From an uncultured Pirellula sp. (GTDB lineage Bacteria > Planctomycetota > Planctomycetia > Pirellulales > Pirellulaceae), in assembly GCA_903858115.1 (NCBI GenBank), contig CAIOHR010000433.1, positions 99,397 to 163,396 on the forward strand: a DNA stretch of 64,000 bases. Direction: 5' to 3'. The notes under the pieces are model-generated. The model had not been told where the DNA came from and searched no databases. It was given only the letters and a program-made list of their open reading frames with translations. Of this stretch, positions 15,055 to 24,329 are shown one piece after another (positions within the stretch are counted from its first letter, which is position 1; each line of letters starts with the position of its first letter). The position numbers were made by a program, and so were the translations under genes.

Positions 15055-17649
15055 CTATACGTCAAGGTTTCGAACTTCAAGGGCATGTTTCTCGATAAAT
15101 TCTCGTCGCGGTTCGACTTTATCGCCCATCAAGACGCGAAACATCTCGTCTGCCGCAGCAGCATCAGACAAAAGCACCTTTACCATCGTTCTGCACGATG
15201 GGTTCAAGGTAGTGTCCCGCAATTCTTCGGCATTCATTTCACCCAACCCCTTGAACCGCGTGATCGACAGCCCCTTGCGACCGGACTCTCGGATCGTTGG
15301 CAGAAGTTGACGGAGGTCGTCAAGACCCGTTGGTGCTTCGTCTCGGATCACTTGGAATCGTGAATCCGTCGCCCCTGTTCGTTCTTTCGGAATCAAGTCT
15401 TCGATCGTGAAACCGAACTCGGCAAGCTCTTTGAGCCCTGTGTTGATGGTACGCACTTCAAACAATTCAGTGATGTGCGCAACAGCGGCCTTTTCTTCGC
15501 TATCTTTCTTGGGATCACTACCTATCTTCCCTTCAGTTGAAGCGGCTCTCTGCGCTTCGGTTGAACCGGTTCCGGAAGGCATCGGAGCTTCATCGATCTG
15601 CACCTTTCGACTGGCCATAAATTCGTCCAGTTTGTCGCGAGTCACAAACCAATGATCTTCAATCCCCATATCCAAATGGAACACGGGTAGCCGTCCTGTT
15701 TCCACTTCCATCCGCTCGGAATGAACACGCAATGAAATACCACGTCGCTCCAAATTAAGGAGTGCATCTTCCATCGTAGAGAGAGTGGTGCAAAGCTTTC
15801 GCATTTGCTCCCCTTCAAATTTGCGTCCGCGATCATCGATGAATTGACTGTCCGAGAGCCCTTTCTCTTGAAGCTGGTGTTTCATTTCCTCTTCGGACTG
15901 GACGTAGTACTTTTCTTTTTTCCCTCGCACGACACGAAACAATGGAGGCTGCGCCAAGTAGACGTGTCCACCTGCGACCAACTGGTACATCTGCCGGTAG
16001 AAGAAGCAGAGAAGCAATGTTCGAATGTGAGAACCATCGATGTCAGCGTCAGTCATAATGATGATTCGATTGTAGCGGCGTTTCGCAATGTCTTGGTCTG
16101 CACCGATACCGCTACCGATAGCTTGGATCATCGACATGACTTCTTCGTTCGCCAAAACTTTATCTTCGCGACTCTTGTAAGCATTGATGATCTTTCCACG
16201 CAAAGGCAAAATCGCCTGCGTATCGCGGAATCGGCCACCTTCGGCACTACCACCTGCCGAATCACCTTCGACGAGGTAGAGCTCGCACTCTTCCATTTTG
16301 CTACTGATACAATCGCGCAACTTGCCAGGCAAACCGCCACCACCCAAAACGTCTTTTCGTTTCCTCAATGCATCTTTGGCTTTGCGGGCCGCTTCGCGTG
16401 CTTCTGCCGCGAGTAATCCTTTTCGCACCAGCAGTTTGGCGTTCTTTGGGTTCTCTTCCAAGTATTTCGAAAGAGCTTCGCCGACGACCGAGTTCACGAT
16501 CCCTTCGACTTCGCCGTTCCCCAGTTTGTGTTTTGTTTGTCCCTCGAATTGTGGGTGACCGACTCGGACGCTGATGATGCAGGTCAATCCCTCGCGGAAA
16601 TCATCGCCTGTCGGACTCAAGTCCTTGAAGAGGTTTTCTTTCTTGCCGTAAGCGTTCAATGTTCGCGTAAGCGCGGACCGGAAACCTGAAACGTGCGTGC
16701 CACCCCCAGGTGTATTGATGTTGTTGCAATAAGAATGGAGGTTCTCGGTATATTCCTCGGAGTACTGCAATGCGATCGCGTACGCGAAGTCACCCTCTTT
16801 ACCTTTGATCGTGATGACATCTTTGTGAACGACATCACTCGCACGGTTCAAGTGTTCGACAAACTCTTCGATCCCACGTTCGTAGTAGAACTCTTCTGTC
16901 AGGTCCGCTCGATCATCACGCACACGAATTCGCACCCCGCTATTCAAGAACGCTAACTCCTGAAGTCGCTTGACCAATGTGTCGTAGGAAAATTTGGTGA
17001 TCGGAAAAATTTGACTGTCGGGCTTAAAGGTAGTCTTGGTCCCTTGCTTCGTGGTGGTGCCGGATTCGCGCACGGGACCGGTGGCAACGCCTCGTTCGTA
17101 GGATTGCGTGTAGACTCGGCCATTGCGGTAGACTTCGACCTCGCACCATTGGGACAAGAAGTTCACGACCGTGACACCCACACCGTGGAGACCGCCGGAA
17201 TGCTCGTATGCCTTCTTTTCAAATTTTCCGCCAAACTTCAGAATGGTCATCACCCCTTCGAGGGTTGACATCTCTTTTTGCATCAGCTCGGAAAGCTGCG
17301 CATGTCGGTCGGTAGGAATCCCCCGTCCATCGTCTTCGACGGTCACCGAGCCATCCGAGTTGATGGTCACGGAAACGGCTTTGGCATGCCCCGCCATCGC
17401 TTCGTCGACGGAGTTGTCGACGACTTCGTAAACGAGGTGATGGAGGCCATGAAGGTTCGTATCCCCAATATACATACTCGGGCGTTCCCGGACGTGCTCC
17501 AAGTCGTTGAGGTGCTTGAGGTCTTCGCCGGAATAGCTACCCTCAGGAATACCAGAATTGCCGCCTTCGGGAGTACCAGAATTGCCGCCTTCGGGAGTAG
17601 TAGTGTCGGTCTTTTCAATCTCAAAGTTTTGGTCGCTCGATGCGTTCAT
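15055..17649 (-). CDS. gyrB: DNA gyrase subunit B
   Basis: The 864-residue ATPase subunit of DNA gyrase, which with GyrA introduces negative supercoils. The GHKL ATPase part has YEVVDNSVDEAMAG and SGGLHGVGVTVVNFLS; the transducer follows, then the TOPRIM domain with EGDSAGGSAEGGRFRDTQA and the metal-binding MTDADIDGSHIRTLLL, and the C-terminal RFKGLGEMNAEELRDTT element. It is longer than the roughly 800-residue enterobacterial protein: there is a hydrophilic insert near 690-720 and an N-terminal extension of about 40 residues containing an eight-residue tandem repeat. It is the first gene of a gyrB-hisB-fmdB-like run. Confidence 0.97.
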   Translation of the reverse strand: MNASSDQNFEIEKTDTTTPEGGNSGTPEGGNSGIPEGSYSGEDLKHLNDLEHVRERPSMYIGDTNLHGLHHLVYEVVDNSVDEAMAGHAKAVSVTINSDGSVTVEDDGRGIPTDRHAQLSELMQKEMSTLEGVMTILKFGGKFEKKAYEHSGGLHGVGVTVVNFLSQWCEVEVYRNGRVYTQSYERGVATGPVRESGTTTKQGTKTTFKPDSQIFPITKFSYDTLVKRLQELAFLNSGVRIRVRDDRADLTEEFYYERGIEEFVEHLNRASDVVHKDVITIKGKEGDFAYAIALQYSEEYTENLHSYCNNINTPGGGTHVSGFRSALTRTLNAYGKKENLFKDLSPTGDDFREGLTCIISVRVGHPQFEGQTKHKLGNGEVEGIVNSVVGEALSKYLEENPKNAKLLVRKGLLAAEAREAARKAKDALRKRKDVLGGGGLPGKLRDCISSKMEECELYLVEGDSAGGSAEGGRFRDTQAILPLRGKIINAYKSREDKVLANEEVMSMIQAIGSGIGADQDIAKRRYNRIIIMTDADIDGSHIRTLLLCFFYRQMYQLVAGGHVYLAQPPLFRVVRGKKEKYYVQSEEEMKHQLQEKGLSDSQFIDDRGRKFEGEQMRKLCTTLSTMEDALLNLERRGISLRVHSERMEVETGRLPVFHLDMGIEDHWFVTRDKLDEFMASRKVQIDEAPMPSGTGSTEAQRAASTEGKIGSDPKKDSEEKAAVAHITELFEVRTINTGLKELAEFGFTIEDLIPKERTGATDSRFQVIRDEAPTGLDDLRQLLPTIRESGRKGLSITRFKGLGEMNAEELRDTTLNPSCRTMVKVLLSDAAAADEMFRVLMGDKVEPRREFIEKHALEVRNLDV
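17527..17598 (-). repeat. 24-bp tandem repeat within the gyrB N-terminal extension
   Basis: Two identical in-frame units (17551-17574 and 17575-17598; ACCAGAATTGCCGCCTTCGG plus GAGT) and a third diverged unit (17527-17550) encode TPEGGNSG, TPEGGNSG and IPEGSYSG. The unit length is a multiple of three, so copy number could vary without breaking the gene. Confidence 0.88.
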
Positions 17650-17845
17650 CAGGATTCCATAAAAACGAGTTTTGGCTGCAATTTTCCGCGAAACGGAACA
17701 ACTCCCAGCCCTTCAGACGAAGAGTCCGAATTGTACACGAATCGGCTCCACTTGTCGCCCTCCGAGAACTCGCGATTCTCGCGAAACGGCTGATTCAACC
17801 CAGCCTTTACCTTAAAAGAAGCACTAGGATGCTGGTCTGGTAATC

Positions 17846-17896
17846 TACTGGGATTCTAGGTGGACTGCACATGGAATGTGCCTACTACTTTGACTT
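17846..17896. repeat. REPIN-like repeat, copy 3 (right half only)
   Basis: GGGATTCTAGGTGGACTGCA through TACTACTTTGACTT matches the right arm of copies 1 and 4 with one mismatch. The left arm is missing or too diverged to recognise. The outer end overlaps the last codons (Lys-Ser-Lys) and TAG stop of the minus-strand tyrosine recombinase. Confidence 0.8.
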
Positions 17897-18793
17897 GGCG
17901 CGAGGATGAGCCTTTAAATACGCTTGCTTGATGCTGGAAGTGCTAACATGCGTATAGATTTGAGTTGTCCCAAGGCTCTTGTGACCGAGCATCTCTTGCA
18001 CGCTTCGAATATCAGCACCTCGATCCAACAGGTGGGTCGCGAAACTATGTCTCAATGTATGAGGCGTTGTTCGAGTATCCAGCCCGCATTGATTAATGTA
18101 TTTTTCTAACATCCTCGCAACACTTCGAGTGGTTAAGCGTTTTCCAAACTTGTTCGTAAACGTCGGTAGCTCTTTGGAAGTTCCATGATCGGCTCGCGTG
18201 CGAACCTGGAAGTAATCCTTTAACGCTTGATCTGCGAATTTGCCAATCGCACCAAACCGTTCCTTTCGCCCCTTACCTCGAACACGCACTACACCCTCTT
18301 CGTAATCGATATCTCGGTCATTCATGCCCACGATCTCACTCACTCGTAATCCTGCGCTGTACATGACCTCCAACATTGCTCGATCACGCAGTCCCATTTC
18401 ATCCTGAGTGTCGGGCGCCCTGAGAAGAGTTTCGATTTCATCACTGGTCAAAAAATGCGGAAGCTTGCGCTGGCCTCGCGGATTCCGGAGCGGCTGCGCG
18501 GGATTTGTTTCAGCCATTCCTTGCCGTATCGCAAATTTGTAAAAGCTGCGCAACGATGCTAGCTTTCGAGCGATACTAGTTCTCGCATACCCTGCGTCAT
18601 GCAACGCGGCTACATAACCACGCAACTCGACGGGCGTTACATCCCGTGGAACGACTTTCTTCACACCTTCGTTAGAAAGGAAGTCCGCCATGTCAACCAA
18701 GTCCTCGCGATAAGACTTGATCGTTAAGTCGGACGCGTTTCTCTCCACGTCGAGAAAACGAAGGAATTGAGCGATCTCGGAATGCAATTTCAA
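17885..18793 (-). CDS. Tyrosine recombinase of the XerC/XerD family
   Basis: A 302-residue site-specific recombinase. The N-terminal SAM-like DNA-binding domain covers about 1-90 and the catalytic domain 110-290. All catalytic positions are present: Arg150 (SAGLRVSEIVG), Lys174 (RGKGRKER), His245 and Arg248 (HTLRHSF), His271 (LGHKSLGTT) and Tyr280 (QIYTHVS). Length and spacing match XerC/XerD, which resolve chromosome dimers at dif sites; I cannot separate XerC from XerD by eye. The final residues and stop codon lie within a half-copy of a dispersed repeat, so the original C-terminus may have been slightly different. Confidence 0.93.
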   Translation of the reverse strand: MKLHSEIAQFLRFLDVERNASDLTIKSYREDLVDMADFLSNEGVKKVVPRDVTPVELRGYVAALHDAGYARTSIARKLASLRSFYKFAIRQGMAETNPAQPLRNPRGQRKLPHFLTSDEIETLLRAPDTQDEMGLRDRAMLEVMYSAGLRVSEIVGMNDRDIDYEEGVVRVRGKGRKERFGAIGKFADQALKDYFQVRTRADHGTSKELPTFTNKFGKRLTTRSVARMLEKYINQCGLDTRTTPHTLRHSFATHLLDRGADIRSVQEMLGHKSLGTTQIYTHVSTSSIKQAYLKAHPRAKSK

Positions 18794-19051
18794 ATCCCTT
18801 TCATTTCAGGCACAACTTTCGAACGACGGAATACTCTAACACCTATCTGGCACAAGAGAAATTCGATTCGACGATTGTGACCATGTGCTTTGGCAATTCT
18901 AGAAAACGCATACTCCTATCCCTTCTGTGAGGTCAACCTATTCAAAGACTGTAGCATTTATTCTGATTTTTATCTTTGAATAGAGTGGATCGCTTTGGCC
19001 GATAGATCCTATCTGGGGATTGTCTCGACACTCTTGAATGATAGCTAAGAC

Positions 19052-21085
19052 ATGCTGCGACAGCGTAGACTTTGGTCGGCTAGAGCGTTCGCTTCGACCG
19101 TGGTGGTAACCGCTCTGTTTTCCGAGTGCTATGGACAATCTCGTTCGAGTGGAGACATACCACCGATTCGTAAACCGCTGATACTGGGGGGGCCGGAAGA
19201 GCAAATTCCAGTGCTCCTCGTCCCACCAGACGACGAGCCACCAAGGCTCAGAACTTCAGGAAATTCAGTTCCAACTTTCGAGACACCAAATTCGGCGATG
19301 CTGCTCTTAGGTGCAGCACATGGCGAAGATGACGAAACCGTCGTAGAACGAGCGGCAGATAAAGCTATCGTTGAGCCAAAAAAGCAAAATGGTTCTCGCA
19401 TCATCACGTCAAGAAACTCAGTCCCCTTGATATGGGAAATCGCCAATGCTGCGCAAAGCCAGCTATCTCCATACTTTCTTCGAATTGCGACCGAGCGCCC
19501 CTTGGAGATAGTCCACGAAGCGCCAGCGAAAGCAAAAAGCGATGATGCAAAGAAACTACTAGTCGAACCTCCACTGCTATCAGCCATCACGACAAATGAT
19601 AAGCCTGTTGGCGTCCCAGACACTAGCCTTTCCGAAAGTGATGAGGAAGATCCAGGATTGCCGGCGGTGGACGATTCGAAGGTTGAAGATTTGAGCGAGG
19701 AGGCAGAGATCAATGCACCTTCGGAACCTCGCTCAACCACCCAACTCACGCCCCCCTCCAAGACCGGATCCAAACGACCACGGGCGATCAAGATTCCTTT
19801 TGACGACCCGACGGAAGACAGCGCTACCGACAACTCAGCACCACCCCCAAGCATACGCAGTAACATTTCGAAAGAGGACGATTCCAGAGACGAAAGCAAA
19901 CAAGAAGCACCGATTCTGGATCAGCGAAATGCCAACGGCAAGGAAGACCAAGGAGTCGATGCACTCAAAGCTTCCAAACCTCGTCAATTCAAACGGGAGA
20001 TCCCATTCGATGATCCCAAGAAAACAGGCAAGGCAGTGCCACCCATCGTCCCTGTGGTTCCATTGGACCCAATTCAGTCGAATCGATTGTCCCGTTGTGA
20101 TGATTGCTTGAAGTACTATTTGACCCACCCCGAATCCACTTCCGTTCGTTCGCCGTGGGCGGTGATGCACGCCCTCTTAGCATTCGGAGGCGACTATGAA
20201 CTTCAACATGGAAACACGCGTGTCAATGCGATTGGCTGGATGTGCCATAACGGAACTTGCCGAACCCAACGTATCTTTACTCCTCGGGGAAAAGGATTTA
20301 TCCCCAACGTAGGTGGTGGAGTTCAAGGGCACGAAGGTCAGTTTCTTGCGATCTTGGCTCAATCGAATGTTCCGCTCGACTATCCCATCCAGATTGGTAC
20401 CAACAAATTCAAAGTGGAAGATCTCGTTCGCTATGAAATGGCTACTTGTAAGGAAAAATCAGAACTTACCTTTAAGTTGATCGGCCTATCGTATTACTTG
20501 GACTCCGACAAACAGTGGCGCGCAAACGATGGCAAAGTCTGGAGTATCCCCAAGTTGATTCAGGAAGAACTTGCTCAGCCTATTGTCGGTGCGGCATGCG
20601 GCGGCACGCATCGCTTGATGGGCTTCTCCTTCTCAGTTCGACAACGCATCATGCAGGGCCAGCAAGTAAACGGTCAATTTGCTCGCGCTGACAAATTCGT
20701 TCGAGACTACATCGAATACACTTGGCGACTTCAGAATCCTGACGGTAGCTTCAGCACCGAATGGTACGAAGGACGCGGCAATGAACCAAACGACGAACGC
20801 AAGGTTCAGACCACGGGACATATGCTAGAGTGGTTGATGTACACACTTCCCGACTCCGAAGTGAACCAACCTCGCGTCCAAAAGAGCATCGACTTTCTGT
20901 TGAGCAAAATTTACGATAAGCGAGACAACAAGTGGCCGATCGGACCAAGAGGTCATGCGACCCGTGCCGTTTCTCTCTATTACTCAAGATTCCAAGAAAT
21001 TCGAACCAACAATCCAGGTCTGCTGCAACCTCAGACCAAATCTGAGCCTCGATCGACGGCCACGAAGGTCCCATTTCGCAAGTAG
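19052..21085 (+). CDS. Secreted protein with low-complexity linker and C-terminal toroid-like domain
   Basis: A 677-residue protein of unknown function with an N-terminal signal segment (about 1-29, ending CYGQS). Residues about 30-330 are acidic and Pro/Ser-rich and presumably unstructured, with the motif IPFDDP occurring twice (about 248 and 318) and a related KVPFRK at the very end. The C-terminal part (about 345-655) is compact with conserved-looking patterns: RCDDCLKYYLTHP, GHEGQFLAILAQSNV, ACGGTHRLMGFSF, LQNPDGSFSTEWYEGR and TTGHMLEWLMY. The LQNPDGSF element and spacing suggest an alpha/alpha-toroid like that of squalene-cyclase-type folds; this is inference. It is divergent from the recombinase gene. 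Confidence 0.8.
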   Translation: MLRQRRLWSARAFASTVVVTALFSECYGQSRSSGDIPPIRKPLILGGPEEQIPVLLVPPDDEPPRLRTSGNSVPTFETPNSAMLLLGAAHGEDDETVVERAADKAIVEPKKQNGSRIITSRNSVPLIWEIANAAQSQLSPYFLRIATERPLEIVHEAPAKAKSDDAKKLLVEPPLLSAITTNDKPVGVPDTSLSESDEEDPGLPAVDDSKVEDLSEEAEINAPSEPRSTTQLTPPSKTGSKRPRAIKIPFDDPTEDSATDNSAPPPSIRSNISKEDDSRDESKQEAPILDQRNANGKEDQGVDALKASKPRQFKREIPFDDPKKTGKAVPPIVPVVPLDPIQSNRLSRCDDCLKYYLTHPESTSVRSPWAVMHALLAFGGDYELQHGNTRVNAIGWMCHNGTCRTQRIFTPRGKGFIPNVGGGVQGHEGQFLAILAQSNVPLDYPIQIGTNKFKVEDLVRYEMATCKEKSELTFKLIGLSYYLDSDKQWRANDGKVWSIPKLIQEELAQPIVGAACGGTHRLMGFSFSVRQRIMQGQQVNGQFARADKFVRDYIEYTWRLQNPDGSFSTEWYEGRGNEPNDERKVQTTGHMLEWLMYTLPDSEVNQPRVQKSIDFLLSKIYDKRDNKWPIGPRGHATRAVSLYYSRFQEIRTNNPGLLQPQTKSEPRSTATKVPFRK

Positions 21086-21141
21086 AAATCTACAGCCAAA
21101 CATACAAAAGCCGTCATAGTGATTTCAGTTGGGCGATTGGG

Positions 21142-21389
21142 ATGCTAGCTCTGATGTTGGTTGGATGCAACAAGCCTGCTGCTAATTCCAGAATCTGAAA
21201 ACGCCTCGCGCGAAGAGCATGCCAGTTCAGCGGCAGCTTTCCCAAAAAGAACCTCTGGCTATCAGCCTAGCTACGGGCGAACCGATCGCGTTGAACGATT
21301 GGTACCCAGCCTGCGATCACGAAGGGATGGCCATCCACCGTCTAGTCGCCGCCAATCTTTTCGCCTTTCAAGAGTCGACTAATCTTTGA
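21142..21389 (+). pseudogene. Possible broken small lipoprotein gene
   Basis: An ATG at 21142 opens a short frame reading MLALMLVGCNKPAANSRI, with a lipobox-like LVGC, which stops at 21196-21198. Another frame, open from 21186 to the TGA at 21387-21389, continues with a protein-like stretch including SLATGEPIALNDWYPACDHE. This pattern fits a small lipoprotein gene broken by a frameshift, or a sequencing error. It lies 56 bases after the toroid-like protein gene, so it may once have been co-transcribed. No homologue is recognised, and chance cannot be excluded. Confidence 0.35.
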
Positions 21390-21559
21390 TTAAAATTTTT
21401 GAACTCACGGTTGCGATTTTTTTATTCATTTACCAAGTTAGGTTCAAATGGAACGAAAAATGCTTATTGAAACCAACCAGCCGTGAGTCACGTATTAAAT
21501 GACATTACGCGAGTTGGTCCGTAACAAACGAATGTTTTGCTCATGCTGAGGCAAGAGAA

Positions 21560-23062
21560 ATGAAAAATCGCTTTTCGAATTGGAATTGGTTGGTATTCAC
21601 AGCGATAATCGCTGGCCCCGTAGGCTATTGGCTTTTTTCGGGTCTCAACACGGGCCCATCTGCTGCCTATGCACGTCAAATAGCAGAAGCGCGTACCTCG
21701 CGTGTGGAACTCGATAGCAAAGCGAATGTCGCGAGCGCCGACCAGCTATCGCGGGTTTTTCGAGACGTGAGCAAATCTGTCAAGCCTGCCGTCGTCAGTA
21801 TCAAAAATTTGGTGGAAACGAGCGTTCGCAAGCGAGCTAGCGGACGCTATCCGCAGGGATCAGGTTTGCCACCGGGATTGGAAGACTTCTTTGGTGGCAT
21901 GGAACTAGATGAGGGCGCGAGCGAAACGCGTCGCATGCAAAACGGACTGGGGTCAGGGGTCATCTTCCGCCAAGATGGTTACATTCTGACGAACAACCAC
22001 GTCGTCAAGGACGCGAACATTTTGGAAGTCTACTTGAGTGACGATCGACGATTCGAAGCCAAAGTGATCGGCACGGATGAGCGAACCGATTTAGCCGTCC
22101 TCAAAATCGATACCACAGGACTGGTGACCGCTCCACTTGGCGATTCTTCCAAGATGGAAGTGGGCGATTGGGTGATCGCTATCGGAAGCCCGTTCGGCTT
22201 GGCTCAAACCGTTACGGCTGGAATCATCAGCGCCACGGAACGAACGGACCAAGGCATCACGGCCTACGATAACTTTTTACAAACCGATGCCGCAATCAAC
22301 CCGGGTAACAGTGGTGGACCGCTCGTCAACTTGCGCGGTGAAGTGATCGGCATCAACACTGCCATCGCATCGCGTGGAGGCGGTTACAATGGGATCGGTT
22401 TCGCCGTGCCTAGCAGCCTCGCGACCCGGGTCGTCAACGATATCATTTCAAAAGGATTGGTTTCGCGCGGTTATGTCGGCATCGGCCCGGTCACACTCAC
22501 TCCCGAGATCGCCAAGCAATTGGATCTGCCTGAATCTACACGCGGTGTATTCGTTGGACGCGTGGATCGGAAATCTCCTGCGCAACAAGCAGGACTTGAA
22601 CCAGGCGACATTATTACGGCCATCAATGGCAAACCCGTAACAACAGATTCATCCATCATTCGAATCGTAGGTGAGACTAAAGCGGGTACGCCCATTCAAG
22701 TTTCCCTCCTGCGTAACGGTCGCCCTCGGGATGCGACAGTCACGGTTGGTGAATTGGATCAAAAGAAACAAGAAGAACGGACGAAGATCCTGGAGACCTA
22801 TGGCATTGAAGTGGACGAAATGTCCGACTCCTTGCGCCAAGAATACGGACTCAAGCTTGGTGAAGGAGTCGAAGTCGTTTCTGTTCTAAAGAATGGTCCG
22901 TTTGCACGACTACCAGCCTCGGTTGTTATCCGATCCGTGAACGGGAAATCGGTTTCGAGTCCCGATGAATTTTACAAAGCAATTGAAGGTGCCTTTGAAG
23001 CGGGTTCCTTGAGAATGGTCGTGCGAACCGAAGAAACGGAGCGCATGGTACGTATTCTTTAG
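21560..23062 (+). CDS. HtrA/Deg-type periplasmic serine protease with two PDZ domains
   Basis: A 500-residue S1C protease-chaperone. An N-terminal hydrophobic segment (about 8-28) acts as a signal or anchor. The trypsin-like domain has an intact triad: His147 (LTNNHVVKD), Asp177 (ERTDLAVLKID) and Ser251 (NPGNSGGPL). The first PDZ domain (about 320-390) has GVFVGRVDRKSPAQQAGLEP and the second, more diverged one (about 430-495) has GVEVVSVLKNGPFARL. HtrA proteins degrade or refold damaged envelope proteins, with the PDZ domains sensing exposed C-termini. About 170 AT-rich bases upstream contain an ACTCACGG inverted pair (21403-21410 and 21481-21488) of unknown meaning. Confidence 0.95.
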   Translation: MKNRFSNWNWLVFTAIIAGPVGYWLFSGLNTGPSAAYARQIAEARTSRVELDSKANVASADQLSRVFRDVSKSVKPAVVSIKNLVETSVRKRASGRYPQGSGLPPGLEDFFGGMELDEGASETRRMQNGLGSGVIFRQDGYILTNNHVVKDANILEVYLSDDRRFEAKVIGTDERTDLAVLKIDTTGLVTAPLGDSSKMEVGDWVIAIGSPFGLAQTVTAGIISATERTDQGITAYDNFLQTDAAINPGNSGGPLVNLRGEVIGINTAIASRGGGYNGIGFAVPSSLATRVVNDIISKGLVSRGYVGIGPVTLTPEIAKQLDLPESTRGVFVGRVDRKSPAQQAGLEPGDIITAINGKPVTTDSSIIRIVGETKAGTPIQVSLLRNGRPRDATVTVGELDQKKQEERTKILETYGIEVDEMSDSLRQEYGLKLGEGVEVVSVLKNGPFARLPASVVIRSVNGKSVSSPDEFYKAIEGAFEAGSLRMVVRTEETERMVRIL

Positions 23063-23341
23063 AGGCCCCTTCGAGGGTTGCGCCCAATGAAGTCATGACT
23101 TTTGCGATGTGAAGAGAACCATGTTCCATCGCTAGTCATGGCTGCGGTCAGGGGCTAACGCATTGAATGAACCGCAGGGAGCACGCAATACGAAATCATC
23201 GGATTCTCTTTATCGCTCTAGCTCAAACGCCGCGGGATTCGATTGTAAAATGTTGAACAATCTGTAGCTCTTTGCTACGATGCATCGCTCCATTGTTTGC
23301 CTTTTGTTGCAGTCTACTATCAACGCCCCTTGGGTATCCAA

Positions 23342-24325
23342 ATGCCATACAAAAGGGCTGGCTTTACATTGATCGAGCTTTTGGTGTCGATCGCGATCAT
23401 CGGAACGCTCGTTGGTCTTTTGCTGCCAGCCGTTCAGGCCGCTCGAGAAGCAGCTAGGCGAATGAGCTGTTCCAACCATCTTAGGCAGATCGGTTTGGCG
23501 GTGCATGGATTCCACGATTCGAACAAAGGGATGCCGCCACAGGCAACATACACCATCGGCAGCACCTTTTCTGGCTATTCCGTCCACGCAAGGTTATTAC
23601 CTTATATCGAACAACAGAGTATTCACGATCGAGTGAACTTCTCGCTCGGTTACGCTGCGCAACCAGAAATCTGCCGCCTCAAGATCCCTCTCTACCGATG
23701 CCCAAGTGATGGTCGCGATGAACCTCGGATAGACGGCGGGGTTGAATTCTATCCAACGAATTATGGCTTCAACATTGGAACTTGGTTGGGATTGGATCAG
23801 CAAACGGCACAAGGGGGCGATGGTGCGTTCGGTATCAACATGCGTCATTCCTTTGCAGCGATCACGGATGGATTAAGCAACACCATTGCCGCTGCCGAGG
23901 TGAAGTCTTTCACTCCAGCTCTCTTGGACGGTGGAATGCCATCCGCTCCTTTCTCGCCACCACCTGAATCCCCCGCTGAAGTATTGGCTTACGGCGGGAT
24001 CTTCGATAAAGACTTTTGTCATACGCAGTGGGTTACTGGACGAACTTTGCAGAGCGGTTTGACCACCACGTTTCCGCCGAATACCAAGATACCGTATACC
24101 CATGCGGGGGTAGTCTATGATGTTAACTTCACTTCTGCTCGGGTTTCACCGACGGCGCCGCGACATGGCTACCGCGTCGTGACATCGCGAAGCTACCATA
24201 CGGGCGGTGCGAATGTGTTATTGCTCGCTGGATCCGTTCGCTTTGTGTCGAGTGCCATCGATCAGCGCACTTGGCGAGCATTAGGTACTAGATCTGGCGG
24301 TGAAATCGCAATGATCGAGCCTTAA
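23342..24325 (+). CDS. DUF1559 pseudopilin-like protein
   Basis: A 327-residue protein with a type IV pilin-like N-terminus: AGFTLIELLVSIAIIGTLVG, then LLPAVQAAREAARRM, the invariant planctomycete DUF1559 opening. The prepilin peptidase site is the Gly before Phe-Thr-Leu. The large C-terminal domain ends with the family H-x-GG motif (RSYHTGGANVLLLAGSVRF) and RTWRALGTRSGGE. The family is hugely expanded in planctomycetes, with function unproven; it is likely part of a pseudopilus or surface structure. I chose the ATG at 23342 because the leader before the prepilin site is then short; the in-frame ATG at 23297 would add 15 unlikely residues. Confidence 0.9.
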   Translation: MPYKRAGFTLIELLVSIAIIGTLVGLLLPAVQAAREAARRMSCSNHLRQIGLAVHGFHDSNKGMPPQATYTIGSTFSGYSVHARLLPYIEQQSIHDRVNFSLGYAAQPEICRLKIPLYRCPSDGRDEPRIDGGVEFYPTNYGFNIGTWLGLDQQTAQGGDGAFGINMRHSFAAITDGLSNTIAAAEVKSFTPALLDGGMPSAPFSPPPESPAEVLAYGGIFDKDFCHTQWVTGRTLQSGLTTTFPPNTKIPYTHAGVVYDVNFTSARVSPTAPRHGYRVVTSRSYHTGGANVLLLAGSVRFVSSAIDQRTWRALGTRSGGEIAMIEP

Positions 24326-24329
24326 CGTT

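Noticed and set aside
15805..16416. 203-codon open frame antisense to gyrB
   Set aside because: Fully inside the well-conserved gyrB TOPRIM region on the other strand; its composition follows from the gyrB codons.
19129..19899. 256-codon open frame antisense to the secreted toroid-like protein
   Set aside because: It mirrors the low-complexity Ser/Pro/Asp linker of the sense gene, giving a Ser/Gly-rich translation with no domain.
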